A DNA stretch of 64,000 nt from an uncultured Pelagibacteraceae bacterium (lineage in GTDB: Bacteria > Pseudomonadota > Alphaproteobacteria > Pelagibacterales > Pelagibacteraceae), in NCBI GenBank assembly GCA_902592265.1, contig CACJDV010000001.1, forward strand, positions 124,001 to 188,000, in the 5' to 3' direction. Position 1 is the stretch's first letter. Each line of letters starts with the position of its first letter. Positions 19,919 to 30,629 of the stretch are shown one piece after another. The notes under the pieces were generated by a model. The model searched no databases, was not told where the DNA came from, and was given only the letters and a program-made list of their open reading frames with translations. Both the position numbers and the translations under genes were made by a program.

Positions 19919-21017
19919 AGTTAAAAAAAGAAGAGTGTTATTGTTACCAGGTGATGGAATAGGTCCTGAAGTTATTGCAGAGGTAAAAAAAGTAATCAAT
20001 TGGTTTAATGATAAAAAATCTTTAGATTTTGAAATTGATGAAGATTTAGTTGGAGGGATTTCTTTTGATAAGCATGGAACACCTCTTACTGATGAAGTTT
20101 TTTATAAAGCATTAGAGAGTGCTGTAATAATGTTAGGTGCGGTTGGTGGACCAAAATGGGATGGTGTAGAATTTTCAAAAAAACCTGAGAGAGCCCTTTT
20201 AAAACTTAGAAAAGAACTAAAACTTTTTGCTAATTTAAGGCCAGCAATATGCTTTGAACAATTGGTAAATGCTTCAACTTTAAAACCAGAAATTGTATCA
20301 GGTTTAGATATTTTAATAGTTAGAGAGTTAACTGGTGGAGTATATTTTGGTGAACCAAGAGGAATTAAACCAATAGAAAATGGAGAAAGAAAAGGAGTAA
20401 ACACTCATACTTATACTAGTAGTGAAATTATTAGAGTAGCTAGAGTTGCTTTTGACTTAGCTAAAAAAAGATCAAATAGAGTCATATCTTGTGAAAAATC
20501 TAATGTAATGGAAGCAGGTCAACTTTGGAAAGAAGAAGTACAATCATTACATGATAAAGATTATAAGGATGTTGAGTTAAGTCATATGTTGGCTGATAAT
20601 TGTGCGATGCAATTAGTAAGAAACCCAAAACAATTTGATGTAATCTTAACTGATAATTTATTTGGTGACATGTTATCAGATGAGGCTTCTATGTTAACAG
20701 GCTCTCTTGGATTACTCCCTTCTGCATCATTAGGTGCAAAAAATAAGGATGGCGAAATGAGAGCTATGTATGAACCTATTCATGGTTCAGCTCCAGACAT
20801 TGCTGGAAAAGGAGTTGCTAATCCTATCGCCTCAATTTTGAGTTTTGCTATGGCACTAAGATATTCTTTAGATTTAGATAAAGAGGCAGAGGCCTTAGAA
20901 AAGGCTGTACAAGAGGCTCTTAATGATGGATTAAGAACAAAAGATATAATGTCTGATAAAATGAAAGAGGTTTCTACTTCTCAAATGGGTGATGCGATCA
21001 TTTCAAAATTGCAATAA
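19911..21017 (+). CDS. leuB: 3-isopropylmalate dehydrogenase
   Basis: [55 protein letters not shown]. Confidence 0.97.
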   Translation: MIKVKKRRVLLLPGDGIGPEVIAEVKKVINWFNDKKSLDFEIDEDLVGGISFDKHGTPLTDEVFYKALESAVIMLGAVGGPKWDGVEFSKKPERALLKLRKELKLFANLRPAICFEQLVNASTLKPEIVSGLDILIVRELTGGVYFGEPRGIKPIENGERKGVNTHTYTSSEIIRVARVAFDLAKKRSNRVISCEKSNVMEAGQLWKEEVQSLHDKDYKDVELSHMLADNCAMQLVRNPKQFDVILTDNLFGDMLSDEASMLTGSLGLLPSASLGAKNKDGEMRAMYEPIHGSAPDIAGKGVANPIASILSFAMALRYSLDLDKEAEALEKAVQEALNDGLRTKDIMSDKMKEVSTSQMGDAIISKLQ

Positions 21018-21043
21018 TTAATTAATTATCTTAAAGTCATACT

Positions 21044-22807
21044 ATGCCAAGCTATACCGCTCCTGTTGATGATATGATGTTTCTATTCGAGAAACTTAGA
21101 AATAATCAAAAATATAATGAGTTAGAAAAATATAAAGAGGTAACAACTGATTTAGTAAAAGATATTTTGCAGGAGGCAGCGAAAATTAATCAAAATTTAA
21201 TTTTACCATTAGCTAAAGCTGGTGACGAAAATCCTGCGGTTTTAGAAAATGGAGTAGTAAGAACTCCTCCAGGTTATAAAGAAGCTTACAAAAAATATAT
21301 CGAGGACGGATGGACTTCACTATCTTGTGATCCAAAATATGGGGGTCAAGGTATGCCAAAAACTGTAAGTGTATTTTTTGATGAAATGCTTTCCTCAGCA
21401 AGTCTATCTTTTAAATTATACAGTGAACTAAGTATAGGTGCATATAATTGTATTAATCATCATGCTACAGACGATATAAAAAATAAATATTTACCTAAAA
21501 TAGTTGAGGGAAAATGGAGCGGCACTATGTGCTTAACTGAGCCAGTATGTGGTACCGATTTAGGTTTATTAAGAACAAAAGCTAAGAAACAAGCTGACGG
21601 AACTTATAAAATAAGTGGTCAAAAAATATTTATTACTTCTGGTGATCATGATTTAACTGAAAATATTATTCATCTAGTTTTAGCAAGAGCAGATGACTCT
21701 CCAGCAGGTACAAAAGGAATAAGTTTATTTTTAGTTCCAAAATTTGTGGTTAAAGACGATGGAACAATTGGACCAAGAAATGGGATATCTACAGGATCAA
21801 TCGAGACTAAGATGGGAATAAAAGGATCAGCAACTTGTGTATTAAATTTTGATGATGCTACTGGATACATGATAGGTGCTAAAGAAAAAGGATTAAGTGC
21901 AATGTTCACGATGATGAATCTTGAAAGAATAGTTGTTGGTATACAAGGGTTAGGTATTTCAGAAATTGCCTATCAAAATTCACTTACTTATGCAAAAGAG
22001 AGAAAACAAGGAAAATCAAATAACTCTACTTCAAAAAATGGCGCAGATTTTATAATTGAACACGCAGACATAAGAAGAACCCTACTTAATATGAAATCAA
22101 TTATTGAAGGCGAAAGAGCTTTATGTTTTTGGTTGTCACAGCAAACTGAAGTAAGTTTAAATCATCCAGATGAAAAAACTCGTCAGGAAGCCTCAGATTA
22201 TGTTTCCCTCATGACTCCTGTGGTAAAATCATTATTCACAGATTTAGCAATGGAAATAACAAGTGATGCTATGCAAATTCATGGTGGATATGGATACACT
22301 AAAGATCAAGGAATAGAACAATTATATAGAGATAATAGAATTACGCCTATATACGAAGGTACAAATTCGGTCCAAGCTTCGGATCTAGTTTTCAGAAAAT
22401 TATCAAATAAAAACGGCAATATAATAAATAAATTTTTAGATCAGGTTAAGTCAGAGTGCGAGACTGACAATGAAAAAATTAAACCTTTTTTATCAGAATT
22501 TAATAAGAATTTAGATACTCTGAAAAAATTCAGTGATTGGATGACAGATAAAGCAAGCACAGCAAAAGATGATGTTAGCGCAGCGGCTAATGACTACCTC
22601 AAAACTTTAGGTTATGTATCTATTGCATATGCATGGATTAAGGTTCTAGAGGTGAGTTTTAAAGATTATGAGGAAAATAAAAATTTTTATAATGATAAAA
22701 TAGACACTGCTAGATTTTATTTTGACAAAGTATTACCTAGAGCTGAACATCACTATAAGTCTGCAATTTCTGGAAGTTCAAATATTATGAATTTCAAGTT
22801 CAATTAA
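21044..22807 (+). CDS. dmdC: Acyl-CoA dehydrogenase, DmdC-like (methylmercaptopropionyl-CoA dehydrogenase candidate)
   Basis: 587 aa; CLTEPVCGTDLGLLRTKA, QIHGGYGYTKDQGIEQLYRD, IYEGTNSVQA; long-form ACAD matching DmdC as recalled; adjacent to DmdB- and DmdA-like genes. Confidence 0.78.
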   Translation: MPSYTAPVDDMMFLFEKLRNNQKYNELEKYKEVTTDLVKDILQEAAKINQNLILPLAKAGDENPAVLENGVVRTPPGYKEAYKKYIEDGWTSLSCDPKYGGQGMPKTVSVFFDEMLSSASLSFKLYSELSIGAYNCINHHATDDIKNKYLPKIVEGKWSGTMCLTEPVCGTDLGLLRTKAKKQADGTYKISGQKIFITSGDHDLTENIIHLVLARADDSPAGTKGISLFLVPKFVVKDDGTIGPRNGISTGSIETKMGIKGSATCVLNFDDATGYMIGAKEKGLSAMFTMMNLERIVVGIQGLGISEIAYQNSLTYAKERKQGKSNNSTSKNGADFIIEHADIRRTLLNMKSIIEGERALCFWLSQQTEVSLNHPDEKTRQEASDYVSLMTPVVKSLFTDLAMEITSDAMQIHGGYGYTKDQGIEQLYRDNRITPIYEGTNSVQASDLVFRKLSNKNGNIINKFLDQVKSECETDNEKIKPFLSEFNKNLDTLKKFSDWMTDKASTAKDDVSAAANDYLKTLGYVSIAYAWIKVLEVSFKDYEENKNFYNDKIDTARFYFDKVLPRAEHHYKSAISGSSNIMNFKFN

Positions 22808-24424
22808 ATGAGCCATTACGAAACTAATCTTGATAAAAATAATGCAAATTATGTTCCATTAACACCTTTGACTTTTTTAAAAAGAGCTTATGAAATTTAT
22901 CCCAATTATGAAGCAGTTATTTATGAAGATAGGAAATATACTTGGAGTCAAGTTTATAAACGAACTGTAAAATTTGCTAGCGCACTTAATAAAATTGGAG
23001 TTAGCAAGGGTGATACTGTTTCATTTTTAGCTTTTAATACTCCTGAAATTTTTGAAGGACACTATTCAGTTCCAATGACAGGTGCAGTTCTTAATACTAT
23101 TAATATAAGATTAGATGCTAAGACAATTGCGTATATTTTAGAACATAGTGAGGCAAAAGTTTTAGTTGTTGATAGGCAACTTCATGTGGAGGTTAAAAAG
23201 GCCCTAAATACTTTAAAAAGAAAAATAATAATAATTGATATAAACGATAAATTTGCAGACCAATCTAAGTGTGAGAAAATTGGAGAATTAGAATATGAAA
23301 GTTTTTTAAATACTGGTGACGAAAATTATAATTGGGAAATGCCGGAAGATGAATGGCAAGCATTATCACTTAGTTATACTTCAGGAACTACTGGAAACCC
23401 TAAGGGAGTGGTTTACCACCACAGAGGATCATATTTGATGTCAACTGGAAGTGCAGTTGCATGGAATATGCCAAACAGATTAAATTTTTTGACAATTGTG
23501 CCCATGTTTCATTGTAATGGTTGGGGTTATCCGTGGACTGTTCCCATGTTAAATGGAAGAACTATTTGCTTAAGAAATATTGATGTAAAGAAAATTTTTG
23601 AACTAATTGATAAATATGATGTCACTCATTTTGGAGGGGCGCCAATAGTGCTGAACATGATTACAGGAGCTCCTGCGTCTGACAGAAAAAAGCTAAAACA
23701 AAAAGTTTATGTATTGACTGCTGGAGCACCGCCACCAAGCATTATATTTAAAAAAATGAAAGAACTTGGATTTGAAGTAATGCATGTTTATGGATTAACA
23801 GAAACCTATGGTCATGTTACTCAATGTGCTTGGAACGACTCTTGGAATGAATTTGATGAAGAAAAGCAGAATGAGATTAAGGCAAGGCAAGGAGTCAGAT
23901 ACCCTAATACAGAGGGAATTACAGTTATGGACCCTGAGTCAATGAAAGAAGTACCTAAAGATGGAAAAACAATTGGTGAAATAATGATTAAAGGAAATGT
24001 CGTTATGAAGGGTTACTTCAAAGATAAAGATGCTACCGATAAAGCTATGGATGGTGGATGGTTTCATTCCGGAGATTTAGCGGTCATGCATCCAGATGGA
24101 TATGTTAAAATTCAAGACAGATCCAAAGACATCATTATTTCTGGAGGTGAAAATATTTCTTCAATAGAAATAGAAAACACTTTAGCAAAGCATCCATCAG
24201 TTTCTATCGCAGCGGTAGTAGCAAAACCAGATGAAAAATGGGGCGAAGTTCCATGCGCATTTATCGAGATGGTCCAAGATAAACCAGTTACAGAAAAAGA
24301 ATTAATAAGTTTTTGTAAAGAAACCCTTGCCGGTTTTAAAGTGCCGAAACAAGTTGTTTTTTGTGAATTACCAAAGACTTCAACAGGTAAAATTCAAAAA
24401 TTTGAGTTAAGAAAAAAATTTTAG
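22808..24424 (+). CDS. dmdB: Acyl-CoA synthetase, DmdB-like (methylmercaptopropionate-CoA ligase candidate)
   Basis: 538 aa; AMP-binding YTSGTTGNPKGVVYHHRG, VYGLTETYG, GWFHSGDLAV, DRSKDIIISGGENISS. Confidence 0.78.
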   Translation: MSHYETNLDKNNANYVPLTPLTFLKRAYEIYPNYEAVIYEDRKYTWSQVYKRTVKFASALNKIGVSKGDTVSFLAFNTPEIFEGHYSVPMTGAVLNTINIRLDAKTIAYILEHSEAKVLVVDRQLHVEVKKALNTLKRKIIIIDINDKFADQSKCEKIGELEYESFLNTGDENYNWEMPEDEWQALSLSYTSGTTGNPKGVVYHHRGSYLMSTGSAVAWNMPNRLNFLTIVPMFHCNGWGYPWTVPMLNGRTICLRNIDVKKIFELIDKYDVTHFGGAPIVLNMITGAPASDRKKLKQKVYVLTAGAPPPSIIFKKMKELGFEVMHVYGLTETYGHVTQCAWNDSWNEFDEEKQNEIKARQGVRYPNTEGITVMDPESMKEVPKDGKTIGEIMIKGNVVMKGYFKDKDATDKAMDGGWFHSGDLAVMHPDGYVKIQDRSKDIIISGGENISSIEIENTLAKHPSVSIAAVVAKPDEKWGEVPCAFIEMVQDKPVTEKELISFCKETLAGFKVPKQVVFCELPKTSTGKIQKFELRKKF

Positions 24425-24432
24425 GAAAATAA

Positions 24433-25209
24433 TTGATATTCCAACTAGAAAACAAAAACATTCATGCATCCGACTCTGGTCAGGGTATAGATATAAATAA
24501 AGATACGATAGTATTTTTACACGGAAGCGGTCTCTCACACATTGTTTGGTCGCTTACTGAACAATTTTTTTCATCAAAAAATTATAATGTGTTATCTATA
24601 GATTTACCTGGACATGGAAATTCAGATGGTCCTTGCTTAGATAGTATTGAAAAAATTGCTGATTGGATGGAAAAAGTATTTGATAAATTAAAATTAGAAA
24701 ACTTAATTTTAGTTGGTCATTCTCAAGGATGTTTAGAAATACTCGAATATTCCTCAAAATATAAAGAGAGACTCAAAAAATTAGTTTTTGTTGGAGGTTC
24801 AAATAAAATGCCGGTACATCCAGATTTAATTGAATTAGCTGAAAGCGGACACTCAGACGCTGTTAAATTAATGATGAAATGGGGATATGAGGGTTCAAAA
24901 AAGTTTATTGGTGGTAACCCAGTAGAAAAAATCATTCAATCGCCGAGAGATATAAGTGAAATTTTGGCTGTTGATTTAAATGCATGTAACAATTATTCAA
25001 ATGGCTCTGAAGCTGCAAAAGTAATTGATCTACCATCGATGTTTATACTTGGAGAATTAGATAAAATGGTTAATTTAGAAGCAGGAAAAAAATTCTCTAA
25101 TTTGATTAAAAATTCAACTACTCACGTGATCAAAGGATGTGGCCATATGATAATGATTGAAAAAGCATTCGAAATGAGAGAAAAGATTTTAGAATTCTTA
25201 AATAAATGA
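24433..25209 (+). CDS. Alpha/beta hydrolase embedded in dmd-like cluster
   Basis: FLHGSG, nucleophile GHSQG, acid LGELDKM, His CGHMIM; TTG start; 4-bp ATGA overlap with next gene. Confidence 0.85.
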   Translation: MIFQLENKNIHASDSGQGIDINKDTIVFLHGSGLSHIVWSLTEQFFSSKNYNVLSIDLPGHGNSDGPCLDSIEKIADWMEKVFDKLKLENLILVGHSQGCLEILEYSSKYKERLKKLVFVGGSNKMPVHPDLIELAESGHSDAVKLMMKWGYEGSKKFIGGNPVEKIIQSPRDISEILAVDLNACNNYSNGSEAAKVIDLPSMFILGELDKMVNLEAGKKFSNLIKNSTTHVIKGCGHMIMIEKAFEMREKILEFLNK

Positions 25210-26315
25210 AAAGTTATCCAATAACTAAATCAAGAAGAGTGAGAAGTACTCCGTATACTTCAAGAATTGAAAATCAAGGTGTGACTGCCTACACAGTCTA
25301 TAATCATATGCTGTTACCAGCTGCATTTGGATCTTTAGAGGAATCCTGTGATCATTTAAAAAAAAATGTTCAAGTGTGGGATGTATCAGCGGAAAGACAG
25401 GTTGAAATTTTAGGTAATGATGCAGCTAAACTTGTTCAACTTATGACCTGTAGAGATTTATCTAAATCCAAAATCGGTAGATGTTATTATTGCCCAATAA
25501 TTGATGAAAGTGGAAATTTAGTAAATGATCCAGTTATTTTAAAGCTAGCTGAAGATAGATGGTGGATCTCAATTGCTGATTCCGATGTTATTTTTTTTGC
25601 AAAAGGATTAGCATCAGGCAATAAATTTAATGTAAAAATTTTTGAGCCTAATGTTGATATCCTAGCAATTCAAGGACCCAAATCTTTTGATTTGATGGAA
25701 AAAATTTTTGGTAAGGAGATAAAAGAATTAAAATTTTTTGGATTTGATTATTACGATTTTAAAGGTGTAAAACATTTAATTGCTAGATCTGGTTGGTCAA
25801 AACAAGGAGGTTTTGAGATCTATGTTGAAAATACTAAATCTGGACTAGATTTATATGATCAACTCTTTTTATTAGGAAAAGAATTCAATGTAAAAGCTGG
25901 ATGTCCAAATTTAATTGAAAGAATAGAAAGTGGCTTACTTTCTTATGGAAACGATTTTGACAATAATGACAATCCATTTGAATGTGGTTTTGAAAAGTAT
26001 GTAAATCTAGATACAAATATAGATTTCTTAGGTAAGGAAAAACTGAAAAAGATTCAAAAAGATGGGATTAAAAGAAAATTAATGGGTGTTCAGATTGATA
26101 TTAGCAAAATTAATTTAACCAAATCTCTTCATATTAAAGATGAAAAAGGAAATTTAATTGGGGATTTAAGATCTGCTTGTTATTCACCTCATTTTAAAAA
26201 GTCTATAGGTATTGCAATGATAAATGAGCCATATTGCAAAGCATCTGCTAAAGGATTATTGGAAATTGAAGGAAATTTAATTGCTGTAAAAGTTTGCGAT
26301 TTACCTTTCATCTAG
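25206..26315 (+). CDS. dmdA: DmdA-like aminomethyltransferase-fold protein (DMSP demethylase candidate)
   Basis: [94 protein letters not shown]: collinear with P. ubique DmdA as recalled, but divergent. Confidence 0.72.
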   Translation: MKSYPITKSRRVRSTPYTSRIENQGVTAYTVYNHMLLPAAFGSLEESCDHLKKNVQVWDVSAERQVEILGNDAAKLVQLMTCRDLSKSKIGRCYYCPIIDESGNLVNDPVILKLAEDRWWISIADSDVIFFAKGLASGNKFNVKIFEPNVDILAIQGPKSFDLMEKIFGKEIKELKFFGFDYYDFKGVKHLIARSGWSKQGGFEIYVENTKSGLDLYDQLFLLGKEFNVKAGCPNLIERIESGLLSYGNDFDNNDNPFECGFEKYVNLDTNIDFLGKEKLKKIQKDGIKRKLMGVQIDISKINLTKSLHIKDEKGNLIGDLRSACYSPHFKKSIGIAMINEPYCKASAKGLLEIEGNLIAVKVCDLPFI

Positions 26316-26330
26316 TATAAACCCTACATC

Positions 26331-27338
26331 ATGAATATAGCAATAGTAGGAGCAACGGGTAATGTTGGAAGAAAAACTCTAGAAGTTATAGAAAAAAAAG
26401 GACTTACTTTAGGAAACCTTTATTTAGTTGCTTCGTCTAAAAGCGCTGGAAAAAAAATTCATTTTCAAGGTAAAGATATCGCGGTGAGTGAATTAGAAAA
26501 TTTTGATTTTTCAAAAGTTAAAATCGCTTTTTTTGCAGCAGGGGGTAAAATTTCTGAAAAATTTGCTGAAAAAGCAGCTAAGCATTGTTTAGTAATTGAT
26601 AATTCTAGTTTTTTTAGAATGGATCCGGATGTTCCATTAATAGTCCCGCAGGTAAATTCAGATGCTTTAAGAAATATTAAAAAAAATATTATTGCAAATC
26701 CTAATTGTTCAACAGCGCAATTGGTAATCGCATTAAAACCATTGCATGATTTATTTGTAATTAAAAGAATAGTTGTTTCAACATACCAATCTGTTTCTGG
26801 TGCAGGTAAAGCGTCAATGGATGAATTGATTAAACAAACTAAATTAGCTTTAGATGGTAAAGATATTAAATCTGAAAATTTTACAAAGCCGATTGCTTTT
26901 AATGCTATTCCACATATCGATGTTTTTTCAGAAGATGGCTACACGAAAGAAGAGTTGAAAATGAGAAATGAGACTAAAAAAATTTTAGATGATAAAATTG
27001 ATCTTACAGCAACATGTGTAAGGTTACCAATATCTGTTTCTCACTCAGAGTCAGTAAATATTCAATTTGAGAAAACTTTTTCGTTAGAACAAATAAAAAA
27101 AGCGTTGAATAGTTTTGATGGTTGCAAAGTAATTGATGAAAGAATTGATGGAGGTTACTCGACACCATTAGAGGCAGAAGGAAAAGATGAAACTTTTATT
27201 TCAAGGATTAGAGAAGATAAAACAATAGAAAATGGATTAAATTTGTGGATTGTATCTGATAATCTTTTAAGAGGTGCTGCATTGAATGCAGTTGAAATAG
27301 CTGAAACATTAATTAAAAATAATTTTTATGGAAAATAA
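26331..27338 (+). CDS. asd: Aspartate-semialdehyde dehydrogenase
   Basis: IVGATGNVGRKTLEV; NPNCSTAQLVIALKPL; TCVRLPISVSHSESV. Confidence 0.95.
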   Translation: MNIAIVGATGNVGRKTLEVIEKKGLTLGNLYLVASSKSAGKKIHFQGKDIAVSELENFDFSKVKIAFFAAGGKISEKFAEKAAKHCLVIDNSSFFRMDPDVPLIVPQVNSDALRNIKKNIIANPNCSTAQLVIALKPLHDLFVIKRIVVSTYQSVSGAGKASMDELIKQTKLALDGKDIKSENFTKPIAFNAIPHIDVFSEDGYTKEELKMRNETKKILDDKIDLTATCVRLPISVSHSESVNIQFEKTFSLEQIKKALNSFDGCKVIDERIDGGYSTPLEAEGKDETFISRIREDKTIENGLNLWIVSDNLLRGAALNAVEIAETLIKNNFYGK

Positions 27339-27711
27339 ACCTCCTCTATCACCACATATTCAAATTTATAGATGGCATATTTCCTCTTTGGTTTCTATTA
27401 CTCATAGAATTACAGGAATAATAAATATTATTGGAATTACTTTTATTTGCATTTGGTCTTCCTTACTTCTTCTTGGAGAAAATAATTATGAAGCAATTAA
27501 TTTATTTTTAAAATCATTATTTGGAAAATTTATCATTTTGGGAATCACCTGGTCTTTTTCATTTCAAATATTAAGTGAAATTCGTCACTTAATAATGGAT
27601 CTGGGTTATGGTTTTGAATTGAAGATAACTAGGGTTACGGGTTTAATAGTAATATTGGGATCAATATTTTTGACAATTATTTTTTTTACATTAGGAAAAA
27701 ATTTTATTTAG
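27328..27711 (+). CDS. sdhC: Succinate dehydrogenase cytochrome b556 subunit
   Basis: PPLSPHIQIYRWHISSLVSITHRITG signature; adjacent sdhDAB. Confidence 0.94.
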   Translation: MENKPPLSPHIQIYRWHISSLVSITHRITGIINIIGITFICIWSSLLLLGENNYEAINLFLKSLFGKFIILGITWSFSFQILSEIRHLIMDLGYGFELKITRVTGLIVILGSIFLTIIFFTLGKNFI

Positions 27712-27712
27712 T

Positions 27713-28036
27713 ATGATTAGCGCAACTAAAAAATGGATTTTTCTAAAGATAAGTGGAGCTTTGCTAGTTCCATTGATGACATGGTTTATTTTAAATTTAA
27801 CAATGATTTATGATAAAGAATACTTAAATCTAATAGAATTTTTTACAAATCCTTTATCTAAATTTTTGTTTAGTATTTTTATAATAAATGCTTATTTTTT
27901 TTCTGCTTTAAGTATAAGTGAGGTTTTTGAGGATTATATTAAAAATGATAAAATCAAAAGTGTCGCAAATAAGCTTTTATATGCATCAGCAGTAGTAATT
28001 CCTTTAATTACAATTATATTAATATCTAGCTTATGA
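27713..28036 (+). CDS. sdhD: Succinate dehydrogenase membrane anchor subunit
   Basis: Small three-TM protein between sdhC and sdhA. Confidence 0.88.
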   Translation: MISATKKWIFLKISGALLVPLMTWFILNLTMIYDKEYLNLIEFFTNPLSKFLFSIFIINAYFFSALSISEVFEDYIKNDKIKSVANKLLYASAVVIPLITIILISSL

Positions 28037-29808
28037 GTTCATATAAAATAATAGATCATGAATATGACGTTGTAGTTCTAGGTGCTGGTGGTTCTGGCTT
28101 AAGAGCCGCTGTTGGTTTAAGTGAAGCAGGATTAAAAACTGCATGTATTTCAAAAGTATTCCCAACAAGAAGTCATACTTCTGCTGCGCAAGGTGGAATT
28201 TCAGCTGCCCTTGGAAACATGGGCGAAGATGATTGGCGTTGGCATATGTATGATACTGTAAAAGGAGCAGACTGGTTAGGAGACCAAGATAGCATTGAGT
28301 ATCTTTGCAAAGAAGCTCCTAAGGCAGTTATTGAATTAGAAAAATATGGTGTCCCATTTAGTAGAACAGAGGATGGCAAAATTTATCAAAGACCTTTTGG
28401 AGGAATGACCAAAAATTATGGAAATGGAATAGTTCAAAGAACATGTGCTGCAGCTGATCGAACAGGACACGCAATTTTGCACACTCTTTATGGTCAAGCT
28501 TTAAAACATAAGACAGAGTTTTTTATTGAGTATTTTGCTCTCGATCTTTTAATGAAAGACGGGGAATGTAAAGGATTGATAGCATGGAATTTAAATGATG
28601 GAACTATTCATCGATTTAGATCTCATATTGTTATCATAGCTACAGGTGGCTATGGAAAAGTTTACTATTCTGCAACATCTGCTCATACATGCACTGGCGA
28701 TGGAAATGCAATGGTGTTAAGAGCAGGTTTACCGTTACAAGACATGGAGTTTGTACAATTTCATCCAACTGGAATTTATGGACACGGCACATTAATAACA
28801 GAAGGTGCGAGAGGTGAAGGAGGTTATCTTACAAATTCTAAAGGTGAAAGATTTATGGAAAGATACGCGCCTAAAGCTAAGGATTTAGCATCACGTGACG
28901 TTGTAAGTAGATCAATGTCAATAGAAATTAATGAAGGAAGAGGAGTAGGAAAAGATCAAGATCATGTTCATTTGAACTTAAGTCATCTAGATAAAGAAAT
29001 TATAGAAAGTAGATTGCCAGGTATAACAGATGCAGCAAGATTATTTGCCAATGTAGATGTTACTAAGGAACCAATTCCAGTTGTTCCCACAGTTCATTAT
29101 AATATGGGTGGTATACCAACTAATTATAAAGCAGAAGTTTTGACTGTAAATGGTTCTGAAAAAACCGTTCCAGGACTAATGGCCATTGGAGAAGCAGCTT
29201 GTGTTTCGGTGCATGGAGCAAATAGATTGGGGTCTAACTCTTTAATTGATCTTGTTGTTTTTGGAAGAGCAGCTGCAAAAAGAGCTGCTGAACTAATTAA
29301 ACCTGGTACACCACATGAGAAAATTAGTGAGTCAGAAACTCAAAAATGTTTAGATCGTTTTGATAAGATTAGAAACTCTGATGGAGATATTGGTACTGCT
29401 GAACTAAGACTGTCCATGCAAAAAACAATGCAATCAAAATGTGCAGTTTTTAGAACAGAGAAAACACTTAAAGAGGGTGTTGATGAAATAAGAAAAACGT
29501 TTGATGGAATGGACTCTTTATCGGTTAAAGATAAATCTTTAATATTTAATACTGACCTAGTAGAAACTTTAGAATTTGATAATTTGATAAGACAAGCTGT
29601 TGTGACAGTTGACTCTGCCTATAGTAGAAAAGAAAGTAGAGGAGCTCATGCAAGAGAAGATTATCCAAAAAGAGATGATGAGAAGTTTATGCAACATACA
29701 TTAGCTTGGTGTGATGGAAAAAAGTCAAAAATAAGTTATAGAGATGTTCATAAGTCTACGTTGACCAATGAAGTACAGTATTTTCCACCTCAGGAGAGAG
29801 TATATTAA
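28033..29808 (+). CDS. sdhA: Succinate dehydrogenase flavoprotein subunit
   Basis: [62 protein letters not shown]. Confidence 0.98.
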   Translation: MSSYKIIDHEYDVVVLGAGGSGLRAAVGLSEAGLKTACISKVFPTRSHTSAAQGGISAALGNMGEDDWRWHMYDTVKGADWLGDQDSIEYLCKEAPKAVIELEKYGVPFSRTEDGKIYQRPFGGMTKNYGNGIVQRTCAAADRTGHAILHTLYGQALKHKTEFFIEYFALDLLMKDGECKGLIAWNLNDGTIHRFRSHIVIIATGGYGKVYYSATSAHTCTGDGNAMVLRAGLPLQDMEFVQFHPTGIYGHGTLITEGARGEGGYLTNSKGERFMERYAPKAKDLASRDVVSRSMSIEINEGRGVGKDQDHVHLNLSHLDKEIIESRLPGITDAARLFANVDVTKEPIPVVPTVHYNMGGIPTNYKAEVLTVNGSEKTVPGLMAIGEAACVSVHGANRLGSNSLIDLVVFGRAAAKRAAELIKPGTPHEKISESETQKCLDRFDKIRNSDGDIGTAELRLSMQKTMQSKCAVFRTEKTLKEGVDEIRKTFDGMDSLSVKDKSLIFNTDLVETLEFDNLIRQAVVTVDSAYSRKESRGAHAREDYPKRDDEKFMQHTLAWCDGKKSKISYRDVHKSTLTNEVQYFPPQERVY

Positions 29809-30587
29809 TGGTGCAAATCAGTTTACCTGAGAATTCCAAAACGAAAAAAGGTAAATATTTTAAAGATAAAACCGGCTCAAAAAATTTAAGAAAAGTTAAT
29901 GTTTATAGATGGGATCCATCTTCAGGAGAAAGTCCGAGAGTCGACACATATGAAGTTGATATGGATAATTGCCCATCAAAAGTATTAGATATTTTAAACA
30001 AAATTAAAAATGAAATAGACCCCACTCTTGCTTACAGACGATCATGTGCTCATGGTGTGTGTGGATCGTGTGCAATGAACATGGGTGGTAAAAATGGTCT
30101 TGCTTGTACAACTCCTCATGAAAGTATTGATGGAGATATTGATATTTATCCCTTGCCACACTTAAAAGTTAAAAAAGACCTGATAGGAGATTTAGATGGA
30201 TTGTACAAACAATATAAATCTATTGAGCCATGGTTAAAATCGAGTTCAAAATCTGAGTCAGCTGAATTGATACAATCAAAAGAAGATAGAGCAAAGCTTG
30301 ATGGTGCTTATGAATGTATTATGTGTGCTTGTTGTTCTACTTCTTGTCCAAGTTATTGGTGGAATGGAGATAAGTATTTAGGACCTGCAGTTTTATTACA
30401 AGCTTATAGATGGATCATTGACAGCAGAGATGAGGAAAGACAAGCTAGATTAAAAAAAGTAGCAGATGAACTTAAATTGTATCGTTGTCATACTATTCTA
30501 AACTGTACTAGTGCATGCCCTAAAGGTTTAAACCCTGCAAAGGCGATCGCTGAAATAAAGAAAATGTTAGCAACAGCCAATATTTAA
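29808..30587 (+). CDS. sdhB: Succinate dehydrogenase iron-sulfur subunit
   Basis: [49 protein letters not shown]. Confidence 0.98.
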   Translation: MVQISLPENSKTKKGKYFKDKTGSKNLRKVNVYRWDPSSGESPRVDTYEVDMDNCPSKVLDILNKIKNEIDPTLAYRRSCAHGVCGSCAMNMGGKNGLACTTPHESIDGDIDIYPLPHLKVKKDLIGDLDGLYKQYKSIEPWLKSSSKSESAELIQSKEDRAKLDGAYECIMCACCSTSCPSYWWNGDKYLGPAVLLQAYRWIIDSRDEERQARLKKVADELKLYRCHTILNCTSACPKGLNPAKAIAEIKKMLATANI

Positions 30588-30629
30588 ACAATAGACTAAT
30601 AAGAATTTTTAATCTAAAAGATCCTATTC

